DNA from: Pseudomonadota bacterium
GTDB taxonomy: Bacteria; Myxococcota; Bradymonadia; UBA4248
Assembly (NCBI GenBank): GCA_017613855.1
Contig: JAGACY010000276.1
Span: forward strand, 1 to 5,842
DNA length: 5,842 nt
Direction of reading: 5' to 3'
Below, piece by piece: positions 1 to 5,494 of the stretch; the first letter of the stretch is position 1, and each line of letters begins with the position of its first letter. A program made the position numbers and the translations under genes. Under the pieces are notes generated by a model. That model saw nothing but the letters and a program-made list of their open reading frames with translations, had not been told where the DNA came from and did not search any database.

Positions 1-3000
1 CAAACAGAGATTTGGGCAAATCTTCGTGCCCCAAAATCCATTCGGCAATTTGGGATTCCACGAGGGTTTGAATGGTCGTTCGCATGGGGCGTGCCCCAAA
101 ATTGGGATCAAATCCGCCATTTTGAATGAGGTATGGGATGAGTGCACTTTCATCAAAAGCGAGTTCTACACGCTTATCATCGAGAAGGCGCTTACGTGAA
201 TCGGAGAGCAGGAGATGTGCAATTTTCTCAATTTGCTGAATGGTTAGCGGATGGAAAATGAGTTTTTCCTCAATTCGGTTCCACAATTCTGGCGTAAATC
301 GGGATCGTGCAGCTTTCAATATAATGCTCTCGGCTTCATCAGGGCTAAGTGCAGAATCATTGCCTGCGAATCCAATGGTTTGGGCAGCCCGCATCACTTC
401 GGATGCTCCCAGATTGCTGGTCATGATGATGACGGTATTTGAGAAATCGACATGTCTTCCCTTGGCGTCCGTGAGTCTGCCTTCATCGAGAATCTGAAGC
501 AGAATGTTCATGACATCGGGGTGTGCTTTTTCGATTTCGTCAAACAGAACGATTTGATATGGGCGTTTGCGGAGTGCTTCCGTGAGCAGGCCGCCATCGT
601 CGAAACCGACATACCCAGCAGGTGCGCCAATGAGTTTGGCCACCGAATGCTGTTCCATGTACTCGCTCATGTCAAAGCGCACGATATTTTTGGGAGAACC
701 AAAAAGATAATCGGCGAGTACTTTGGCAGCCTCGGTTTTACCGACACCGGTGGGGCCCAGGAACAGAAAACTGCCGATGGGGCGTTGTGCACCAAAACCC
801 GCATGGTTCCTACGAATAACATTGGCCATTCTGGCGATATTTTCTTCATGCCCGATGAGACGCCGACCGAGAATCTCCTCCATTTTCATGAGTTTTTGTT
901 TTTCTGTCATGAGGAGACGTTCGACGGGAACTTCTGCTATTTGCGCAATGACGGATGCCACATGCTTTGCCGTGACGACACTATCCCCTGATCGTTCGCA
1001 AAGGCTTCCTGCACGATCGAGCACAGAGATAGCCTTGTCGGGGAGTGCTCTTTCCTGGATGTATCGCTCAGAGAGTCTGACTGCTTGCCGGATCGCATCG
1101 GGCTCATAAGTGACATCGTGATGTTCTGCATATTGTGAGATGATGCCTTGTTCGATAATGCGGATAGAAGTTTCCGGGCTTGGTGCCTTGACTTCAATGA
1201 AATCGAAACGGCGTTCAAAAGCAGGATCGGAGTTAAAGGCTCTTCGAAGCTCCTGTTGCGTGGATGCACCGATGCACAGAAGTTCACCGCGGGAAAGCGC
1301 CATCTTGAGTTCCAGGGCCGCATCGGCATTGGGATCGCCACTGCCGCTGGCGAGCCAACTATGGATTTCATCCAGAAATAGAATGATGTAGCCATTGGCG
1401 TAGCTAACTTCTTTTTTTATGGCTTTGATGCGTTCCTGAACAGCACCACGCAGCTGTGTTCCGCAAAGGATAGAGCCGTAATCCAGGGCAATAATGGTAT
1501 GATTCTCAAGTCCTCTTGGAGCTTGATTGTTTGCCATGCGCAAAGCAAGGCCCTCGATGATTGCAGTTTTACCGACACCAGCTTCGCCCATTAAAATGGG
1601 GTTATTGCAGCGTCTTTTATTGAGAATATCAATAAGCTGATCGATTTCCTGCTCGCGATCAATCACGGGATCAATCCGGCCTGCGACTGCTTCGGCAAGC
1701 AGATTTCTGCCATAGGCGCAAAGCATCGGGAATTTTGAGCTATTGAGTTTGAGTGGATCAAATCCGGCCGGCAGCTTGGCACGCGCTGGTGCTTTGCGGG
1801 AATAAACCGATCCCGATTCATTGAGAACATAGGCATTCTTACGAGAAATGATCGGATTTGCCTGCTTTTGGGGCTGCGATTTAACCTGGACAGACTCGCT
1901 TTGTTCAGGTTTTTCCTGCTTGAGTTTGGCAGAATCGGCCTGCGACAACGCTTCTGTTGTATTACCGGTCAATGCTGTGTCTACTGATTCCGGTTTTTCT
2001 TCGGCTGTTTTCTCTTTTGCAGGCGCTTCAAGAGGAAGCATGCGTTCGTTTTTGGCGTTGTCTTTCTTCTTGTTTTCTGAATGTCCGTTGGAAACTTTCG
2101 ATAATTCCTGGCTGGCACGGCGTGCTTCACTCGTTTTGCTCTTCTTTTCCTTGAGTCGAAGCGCAAGATCGCGCGTCGTTTCCAGCTGCATTTCCCGGGA
2201 AGATGTAGAACGCATCGAAGACGAAGAAGTCCGGCCATTTGAAGTCGGTGTTTTTGAGGTTAAAGTCTTCGATTTTGCCTGCACAGATGATCGGGATGCA
2301 CCGGATCTGTCGGAAGGGGCATCCTCCTGCTGGGCATCTTGCCAAGGCAAACTGGGTTGAGATGCACTTCGGTTAAGCTGGGAAATTTCGCCCGGTGTTA
2401 GCAATCCTTTGCGAGGGACTGCAGGAAGCTGGCCTGATTGGCTGTCATTCGACTTAAGCAGCTCAATCAAATCATCCGAGCCGAAACTGACAGCCGGCTG
2501 AGGTTCGATATAAGTTGTCGGACGGGCAATCGGGGATTTACGCTGTACAGCAACAGAATTCATCGATTGCGAGTAGCTGCGCTGCTGATAATAATAATCC
2601 TGCTGTTCCGTCTGGCCGTACAGATGGAGACAAAGTGCATTGAAATCAAACTGGAGGCACCTTAAAAGCGCATTGCCCATGCACGATTGACGCAAAAGCA
2701 CCATCAAAACATGGATCGAAGAAACTTCCGTCAATCCCATGCTCAAAGCGAGATTGGCAGCGCATTCAAAAATAAAATCAGACGTATCCCGGGGCTCTGG
2801 CTCTAATTGGGAATTTTTAATCCCATTCTCATAGATAAACAAATTGAGGCCAAAAGAAGCCAAAAGCGTTTGTGCCGGACCATCACATTTGAGCATGCTG
2901 CGCAGCAAAAGGGCAGTGTTCATGCGCACATTCATGCGGTGCGCGTCTGCATTCGCAGCCTTAACAATCTGATTTAATTCATCGGTCCACCGAAGTGACA

Positions 3001-3001
3001 T
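1..3001 (-). CDS. ClpA-type AAA+ unfoldase with very long N-domain linker (3' end outside window)
   Basis: ATP-driven protein unfoldase that likely feeds substrates to ClpP in the cytoplasm. One frame stays open from ATG 2999-3001 to the left edge (1000 codons), so only a short C-terminal tail is missing. Residues 1-130 form a divergent Clp-N double repeat (second repeat near H97). Residues 130-425 are a low-complexity Ser/Thr/Lys/Glu/Gln linker. D1: Walker A GEAGVGKT 472-479, Walker B D544/E545, arginine fingers R597/R598, pore-loop position QLRG 516-519. D2: Walker A GPTGVGKT 749-756, pore loop GYVG 796-799, Walker B D821/E822, NR finger R909, sensor-2 GARP with R971. D1 Walker B to D2 Walker A is about 205 residues, too short for a ClpB/ClpC M-domain and matching ClpA. 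I876-G877-F878 sits where ClpP-binding IGF/IGL loops lie and argues against ClpB. The start is supported by a strong SD. A ClpC-like or specialised paralogue remains possible. Confidence 0.93.
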   Translation of the reverse strand, partial: MSLRWTDELNQIVKAANADAHRMNVRMNTALLLRSMLKCDGPAQTLLASFGLNLFIYENGIKNSQLEPEPRDTSDFIFECAANLALSMGLTEVSSIHVLMVLLRQSCMGNALLRCLQFDFNALCLHLYGQTEQQDYYYQQRSYSQSMNSVAVQRKSPIARPTTYIEPQPAVSFGSDDLIELLKSNDSQSGQLPAVPRKGLLTPGEISQLNRSASQPSLPWQDAQQEDAPSDRSGASRSSVQAKSKTLTSKTPTSNGRTSSSSMRSTSSREMQLETTRDLALRLKEKKSKTSEARRASQELSKVSNGHSENKKKDNAKNERMLPLEAPAKEKTAEEKPESVDTALTGNTTEALSQADSAKLKQEKPEQSESVQVKSQPQKQANPIISRKNAYVLNESGSVYSRKAPARAKLPAGFDPLKLNSSKFPMLCAYGRNLLAEAVAGRIDPVIDREQEIDQLIDILNKRRCNNPILMGEAGVGKTAIIEGLALRMANNQAPRGLENHTIIALDYGSILCGTQLRGAVQERIKAIKKEVSYANGYIILFLDEIHSWLASGSGDPNADAALELKMALSRGELLCIGASTQQELRRAFNSDPAFERRFDFIEVKAPSPETSIRIIEQGIISQYAEHHDVTYEPDAIRQAVRLSERYIQERALPDKAISVLDRAGSLCERSGDSVVTAKHVASVIAQIAEVPVERLLMTEKQKLMKMEEILGRRLIGHEENIARMANVIRRNHAGFGAQRPIGSFLFLGPTGVGKTEAAKVLADYLFGSPKNIVRFDMSEYMEQHSVAKLIGAPAGYVGFDDGGLLTEALRKRPYQIVLFDEIEKAHPDVMNILLQILDEGRLTDAKGRHVDFSNTVIIMTSNLGASEVMRAAQTIGFAGNDSALSPDEAESIILKAARSRFTPELWNRIEEKLIFHPLTIQQIEKIAHLLLSDSRKRLLDDKRVELAFDESALIPYLIQNGGFDPNFGARPMRTTIQTLVESQIAEWILGHEDLPKSLF

Positions 3002-3004
3002 GGG

Positions 3005-3012
3005 CCTCCTCC
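3005..3012 (-). promoter_or_regulatory. Shine-Dalgarno site of the Clp-type gene
   Basis: On the minus strand GGAGGAGG lies three bases before ATG 2999-3001. This near-perfect anti-SD match fixes the start of the unfoldase and indicates efficient translation. Confidence 0.8.
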
Positions 3013-3030
3013 GTGAGAAATATCAGCCCC

Positions 3031-3044
3031 TTGCATGAATGCAA
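3031..3044. promoter_or_regulatory. 14-bp palindrome upstream of the Clp-type gene, candidate operator
   Basis: TTGCAT-GA-ATGCAA is a perfect inverted repeat (6-bp arms, 2-bp centre) about 30 bp upstream of the unfoldase start. Its size and place fit a dimeric-repressor operator or a small 5'-UTR hairpin. I do not recognise it as CIRCE or a CtsR box. Regulation by it is inference. Confidence 0.3.
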
Positions 3045-3087
3045 TTGCTGGATCGCCATCCTGGCCAAAAAAAACTTTACCGCATTT

Positions 3088-3093
3088 ATCATA
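3088..3093 (-). promoter_or_regulatory. Possible -10 element for the Clp-type gene
   Basis: The minus strand reads TATGAT, a 5/6 match to TATAAT, about 90 bp upstream of the unfoldase start. The only -35-like hexamer nearby, TTGCGC at 3113-3118, lies inside the adjacent heptamer array at a 19-bp spacing, which is long. If real, it would give the unfoldase its own promoter separate from the upstream gene. The evidence is weak. Confidence 0.25.
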
Positions 3094-3100
3094 TTGTGAC

Positions 3101-3139
3101 GCATTGCGCAATGCGCAATGCGCAATTGAATTTGTAAAA
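3101..3139. repeat. Heptamer array, GCGCAAT type, with 3' flank GAATTTGTAAAA
   Basis: Three successive GCGCAAT units occur at about 3106-3126, preceded by GCATT and followed by the word GAATTTGTAAAA at 3128-3139. The same 12-bp word follows the ATTCCGA array at 5061-5086. The array lies between the two minus-strand genes, where it may carry promoter-like sequence. It resembles the short tandemly repeated heptanucleotides (STRR) known from filamentous cyanobacteria in period and intergenic location only. Confidence 0.75.
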
Positions 3140-3181
3140 TCCGATGCCTTCATCTGAAACTAAGAAAGAATGCCTTTTAAA

Positions 3182-3973
3182 TCATGCATTGGTTTCATCC
3201 ATGATCTGTTCAATTTTTTTGATCTCGTCACCATAGGGATGTTCCGGAAGCATCTTATGAAGCTGTTCATAAGCATAGCGAACACCGACGATGGTTTCAT
3301 AATCTTCGCGGGAAAATTCAGAGGCATTGGCAATTCTGTCAGCGACGTCACCGTATTCCCGAACGATCTCGTTGCACAGCTTGATGCATTTGAGCTCATC
3401 GTTATTCCGCATCGCCGATTTAGCCGCTTTCATCAGATCCTCGGACATGATATTGGCATGGGTAAACAGAAAGACACGTGACATTTCGAGCCCGATATCA
3501 TCACAGCGGTCGATCTCATCGGACATGTTGTAGGTTTCCGCATACATTTTGAGGATGCGAACTGCTTCACGAATGCGCATGCCCGCCATCTCCGTTGCCG
3601 ACGAAAGCCCTTCTTCATCTGCAAAATCCTGCATGCTTCGGCTCAAACGCGGCAGCTCAGAAAAACATTTTTCCGCCAGGGTTTCGGCAATTTCCGTAAA
3701 ATCCCCCATCTCAAAAGCACTCACAAATTGGGCCAGATTGAGAAGAACGCGATCACCGTTGCCACGCATACGGATTCGAATGCGGTAGAGCTCATCGCTA
3801 TCCCCTTCGTCCAACAGCTCACGAATCGTCGTAAGCAATGAAACTGAGTAAGAGTCAGTGTTTTCTTCACTTCTGAAAAAAGCATAAATCAGCTGGAGTG
3901 CTTCATCCTTGTGCCCGGTCGCAATTTCACGACAGATTTCCGCATGCTTTCCCTTGTAAGTAATCGGTTTCAT
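3182..3973 (-). CDS. Unrecognised acidic all-helical protein, 263 aa
   Basis: I do not recognise this family. The start is ATG 3971-3973 with a strong SD five bases upstream; the stop TGA is at 3182-3184. The product looks soluble and cytoplasmic, with no signal peptide or membrane segment. It is rich in amphipathic helices and acidic overall, with five scattered cysteines and no obvious paired metal-binding motif. Stretches such as DEALQLIYAFFRSEEN and ECIK/LCNEIV-like helices suggest a TPR-like or helical-repeat scaffold, but no clean TPR consensus is visible. It lies 180 bp upstream of the ClpA-type gene on the same strand, so the two may be cotranscribed, although the gap holds a heptamer array and a possible separate promoter. 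A role as partner or adaptor of the unfoldase is a guess from position alone. Confidence 0.88.
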   Translation of the reverse strand: MKPITYKGKHAEICREIATGHKDEALQLIYAFFRSEENTDSYSVSLLTTIRELLDEGDSDELYRIRIRMRGNGDRVLLNLAQFVSAFEMGDFTEIAETLAEKCFSELPRLSRSMQDFADEEGLSSATEMAGMRIREAVRILKMYAETYNMSDEIDRCDDIGLEMSRVFLFTHANIMSEDLMKAAKSAMRNNDELKCIKLCNEIVREYGDVADRIANASEFSREDYETIVGVRYAYEQLHKMLPEHPYGDEIKKIEQIMDETNA

Positions 3974-3976
3974 TTT

Positions 3977-3983
3977 TCCTCCT
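3977..3983 (-). promoter_or_regulatory. Shine-Dalgarno site of the 263-aa gene
   Basis: The minus strand reads AGGAGGA, then three or four A residues, then ATG 3971-3973. The match and spacing decide this start. Confidence 0.8.
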
Positions 3984-4077
3984 CATGCATAAATGCGATG
4001 CTGACGGACTGCATTTTACCCGAGTCTTTGAAAAATAAAAGCAATTCTTCATGGATATGTATGTTGGGATTCGCCGC

Positions 4078-4139
4078 TATGCCTGACGGCATACGCGTCG
4101 CCAGAGCAGGGCTATTGCATACGCCCTGCTTTCTTTTTT
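4078..4139 (+). ncRNA. Possible small two-hairpin RNA or terminated leader
   Basis: A TATGCC-TGAC-GGCATA hairpin (4078-4093) is followed by a textbook intrinsic terminator (4105-4139). No plus-strand gene lies upstream for that terminator to serve. A short terminated transcript starting somewhere in 4020-4075 would explain it, either a small RNA or a prematurely terminated leader of the kinase gene. TTGAAA at 4028-4033 is a possible -35, but no good -10 is visible. It matches no riboswitch class I recognise. Confidence 0.3.
4105..4139 (+). terminator. Rho-independent terminator without an upstream gene
   Basis: AGCAGGGC (4105-4112) pairs perfectly with GCCCTGCT (4123-4130) over a 10-base loop and is followed by TTCTTTTTT. 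The opposite strand has no T-run after the stem, so it acts only on plus-strand transcription. It lies about 170 bp before the kinase start. Confidence 0.75.
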
Positions 4140-4153
4140 GGGGGGGCGCAGTG

Positions 4154-4187
4154 TTTTCCCGAATGTGTCCCTAATAAAACGGGAAAA
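4154..4187. promoter_or_regulatory. Inverted repeat TTTTCCCG / CGGGAAAA
   Basis: Perfect 8-bp arms at 4154-4161 and 4180-4187 are separated by 18 bp. It could be a split operator for one or both divergent genes, or an RNA hairpin in a kinase leader. I recognise no cognate regulator. Confidence 0.35.
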
Positions 4188-4223
4188 TGTCATTCCCAAT
4201 TTGAGGGTTGCGCTTGCACTCAG

Positions 4224-4316
4224 AAAATGGTGTAAATGTATGGAATAAATGATGTGACGGCCCCTGCGGGGCGTGTTTGTTTTTTTGTTCACGGAAATTG
4301 GCGTAAACGTATGGAA
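4224..4316 (+). repeat. 22-bp imperfect direct repeat, second copy spanning the kinase start codon
   Basis: Positions 4224-4245 and 4295-4316 match at 19 of 22 bases at an offset of 71 bp; both end in GTATGGAA. The second ATG (4311) starts the kinase. The first ATG (4240) is followed by GAA and a TAA stop, so it would encode only Met-Glu. A local duplication of the start region is the simplest explanation. Confidence 0.55.
4260..4286 (+). terminator. GC hairpin plus T-run just before the kinase, possible attenuator
   Basis: GCCCC-TGC-GGGGC (4260-4272) is followed by GTGTTTG and an uninterrupted T-run to 4286. The short stem and the spacing to the T-run make it a weak terminator at best. It sits 25 bp before the kinase ATG, so it would have to act as an attenuator or translation-modulating hairpin. 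The hairpin resembles the CGCCCC-GGA-GGGGCG core of the 63-bp repeat at 5531-5703. Confidence 0.35.
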
Positions 4317-4940
4317 AATCTATTCATTGGCATTGCCGGCATGATCGGCGCGGGCAAATCGACACTTGCAACCTCTTTGGCACAACACCTTGGCATCAAG
4401 GCCTATTATGAACCCGTTGCGGATAATGAATATCTCGAGGATTTCTATCGCGACACGGCAAAATATTCATTTGCCATGCAGGTTTATTTGCTCACACGGC
4501 GTTTTCAGCAGCACCAGGAAATCATCTGGCGCGGCGAGTCTGCCGTTCAGGACCGTACCATCTATGAAGATTCCGTTTTTGCAGCAATGCTCGCCGAGTC
4601 CGGTTTAATGGAAGAACGCGATTATCGGACTTACGTTCAGCTCTTCAGGTACATGAGCAATTTCATGTGCAAACCCAATGTCATTGTCTATCTCGATGTC
4701 AGTCCCGAACGCTCACTCGAACGCATCAATATGCGCAGCCGCAACGTTGAATCGGGTATTTCATTGGAATACCTCAAGAATCTCTATCGTCACTATCAAA
4801 AGTTCATCGAGGATATTTCCCGCATCATTCCCGTCATTTGCGTCGATTACGATCGCTTTGCCACTGCCGAAGAAATGGCCCAGATGATTCAAAGGGAATA
4901 CCTGGCACACAGCTTTAAGAGGGATGTGAAACTGTATTAA
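4311..4940 (+). CDS. Deoxynucleoside kinase (dNK family, 209 aa)
   Basis: Salvage enzyme that phosphorylates a deoxynucleoside to its 5'-monophosphate with an NTP, in the cytoplasm. The P-loop is GMIGAGKS at residues 10-17. E34 in YYEPV is the expected catalytic base, followed by DNEYLEDFYRD. Q57 in SFAMQVYLL fits the base-binding helix. The DR motif is D81-R82 in QDRTIYED. The arginine-rich LID is R138-R144 in ERINMRSR, followed by GISLEYLKNLY, all typical of the dCK/dGK/TK2-like family (Pfam dNK). Length is normal for bacterial members. ATG 4311 is chosen because it puts the P-loop at residue 10; the in-frame ATG 4236 would add 25 residues unlike the family. No good SD is visible before 4311. 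Substrate choice (dA, dG or dC) cannot be read from the motifs. The gene is divergent from the 263-aa gene and apparently monocistronic. Confidence 0.95.
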   Translation: MENLFIGIAGMIGAGKSTLATSLAQHLGIKAYYEPVADNEYLEDFYRDTAKYSFAMQVYLLTRRFQQHQEIIWRGESAVQDRTIYEDSVFAAMLAESGLMEERDYRTYVQLFRYMSNFMCKPNVIVYLDVSPERSLERINMRSRNVESGISLEYLKNLYRHYQKFIEDISRIIPVICVDYDRFATAEEMAQMIQREYLAHSFKRDVKLY

Positions 4941-4996
4941 TGCGGAATGCGGAATTGTTTTCTAATTCGGAATTCGGAATGCGGAATGCGGAATTA
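4939..4996. repeat. Heptamer arrays AATGCGG and AATTCGG, starting in the kinase stop codon
   Basis: A first block of two AATGCGG units plus AATT (4939-4955) begins inside the TAA stop at 4938-4940. A second block (4964-4996) runs AATTCGG x2, AATGCGG x2, AATTATT. Period 7 and the AAT anchor are constant while the variable part alternates between the two types within one block. Confidence 0.85.
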
Positions 4997-5086
4997 TTGA
5001 GTCATTCTCTATGATATTTCTAAAGAATTTGGTTATTTAAATTCTTAGAGTTTGCCATTTAATTCCGAATTCCGAATTCCGAATTT
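4964..5086. repeat. Long inverted repeat formed by opposed heptamer arrays
   Basis: The AATTCGG/AATGCGG block at 4964-4996 and the ATTCCGA block at 5061-5086 are reverse complements over about 25 bp with few mismatches. They flank about 65 bp of AT-rich DNA. The arms could form a large hairpin in RNA or a cruciform in DNA between the convergent kinase and 109-aa genes. Confidence 0.65.
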
Positions 5087-5092
5087 GTAAAA
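5048..5092. repeat. Heptamer array ATTCCGA with shared flanking words
   Basis: Three ATTCCGA units (5061-5086) are preceded by GAGTTTGCCATTTAATT (5048-5064) and run into GAATTTGTAAAA (5081-5092). The left word recurs as GAGTTCTGCCATTTCAATT at 5125-5143 before the next array. The right word recurs at 3128-3139 after the GCGCAAT array. Confidence 0.75.
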
Positions 5093-5110
5093 GTATTCTC
5101 TGTGTGTTTT

Positions 5111-5136
5111 ATGGCAGACCTCTTGAGTTCTGCCAT
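5111..5136. other. Hairpin ATGGCAGA / TCTGCCAT between convergent genes
   Basis: Perfect 8-bp arms (5111-5118 and 5129-5136) enclose a 10-base loop, in the 3' region shared by the kinase (plus) and the 109-aa gene (minus). Neither direction has a T-run after the stem, so it is not a canonical terminator. It may protect 3' ends or be part of the repeat element that begins here. Confidence 0.45.
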
Positions 5137-5139
5137 TTC

Positions 5140-5171
5140 AATTGCGCATTGCGCATTGCTAATTGCTCATT
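5140..5171. repeat. Heptamer array ATTGCGC type, overlapping the 3' end of the 109-aa gene
   Basis: ATTGCGC x2 is followed by the degenerate units ATTGCTA and ATTGCTC. On the minus strand these last units encode the final residues of the 109-aa protein and its TAG stop (5159-5161). The array is the same type as the one at 3106-3126, in the opposite orientation. Confidence 0.75.
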
Positions 5172-5488
5172 AAAATCTGTCCCGTCATATAGCGCACGCA
5201 TTGCCTGGGGTCATTGAACAGGCGCGTTGCCTCGGTTTTATCCATGTATTTGTCAAACCGGGTTTCGATGTCGCGATATTTCTGGACGGCAAATGCGACC
5301 TGAAAGTGATTGTTTGGCCGCGTCATGACGTGGAGCAGATAATCGACATGGGTCTCATTTTGCCAGGCGCAGAGCAGGGTGGAGTCGTCATTCTGGACGA
5401 CTTTGAGCTTGAACGGCTGGTTTGTAACGCTTTCGAGCTGCAGTTGTATGTTCTGAATCTGTGTTCTGCTGATGAGGATGTAAGGCAT
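5159..5488 (-). CDS. Unrecognised small protein, 109 aa, bracketed by heptamer arrays
   Basis: I do not recognise this family. The chosen start is ATG 5486-5488 (MPYILISRTQIQ...), and TAG 5159-5161 ends it. A longer reading from 5554 would translate the AATGAAT array and part of the 63-bp repeat into low-complexity sequence (SLFIIHYSLFI), which looks spurious. The product appears soluble, with mixed alpha/beta composition: a strand/turn region with one Trp (LLCAWQNETHVDYLLHVM) and a charged C-terminal helical part (KYRDIETRFDKYMDKTEATRLF). There is no signal peptide or membrane segment. Codon third positions look gene-like on this strand, more so than on the opposite open frame at 5201-5503. 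No clear SD precedes the start, so expression is uncertain. It is convergent with the kinase. Confidence 0.65.
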   Translation of the reverse strand: MPYILISRTQIQNIQLQLESVTNQPFKLKVVQNDDSTLLCAWQNETHVDYLLHVMTRPNNHFQVAFAVQKYRDIETRFDKYMDKTEATRLFNDPRQCVRYMTGQILMSN

Positions 5489-5494
5489 GGTAGT

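Larger units (their letters stand above)
3974..4310. other. Divergent intergenic region, no convincing gene
   Basis: This 337-bp gap separates the minus-strand helical-protein gene from the plus-strand kinase. It holds, in plus order, a small hairpin (4078-4093), a strong plus-strand terminator (4105-4139), an 8-bp-arm inverted repeat (4154-4187), the first copy of a direct repeat (4224-4245), a GC hairpin plus T-run (4260-4286) and the second direct-repeat copy (4295-4316). On the minus strand TAAAAT at 4013-4018 could be a -10 for the 263-aa gene, but no -35 sits at a good distance. The short open frames here lack gene-like composition and ribosome sites. Confidence 0.7.

Noticed and set aside
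240..2665. Many plus- and minus-strand frames inside the Clp-type gene
   Set aside because: The continuous minus-strand frame carries all Clp motifs in order, so these are shadow frames.
1..3001. ClpB disaggregase or T6SS ClpV
   Set aside because: The D1-D2 spacing leaves no room for the coiled M-domain, and an IGF loop is present. No type VI genes are seen, although the left neighbour is outside the window.
3911..4174. 87-residue plus-strand frame in the divergent intergenic region
   Set aside because: It overlaps the 5' end of the 263-aa gene, runs through the terminator hairpin, and lacks an SD.
4077..4292. 71-residue minus-strand frame opposite the kinase leader
   Set aside because: It is the complement of hairpins and T-runs, gives low-quality sequence, and no ribosome site is seen.
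4964..5136. Insertion sequence or MITE with terminal inverted repeats
   Set aside because: The inverted arms are simple heptamer arrays with no target-site duplication or transposase. A miniature element cannot be excluded but is not supported.
4939..5171. CRISPR array made of the heptamer blocks
   Set aside because: The units are 7 bp with no unique spacers and vary in sequence, and no cas genes are near.
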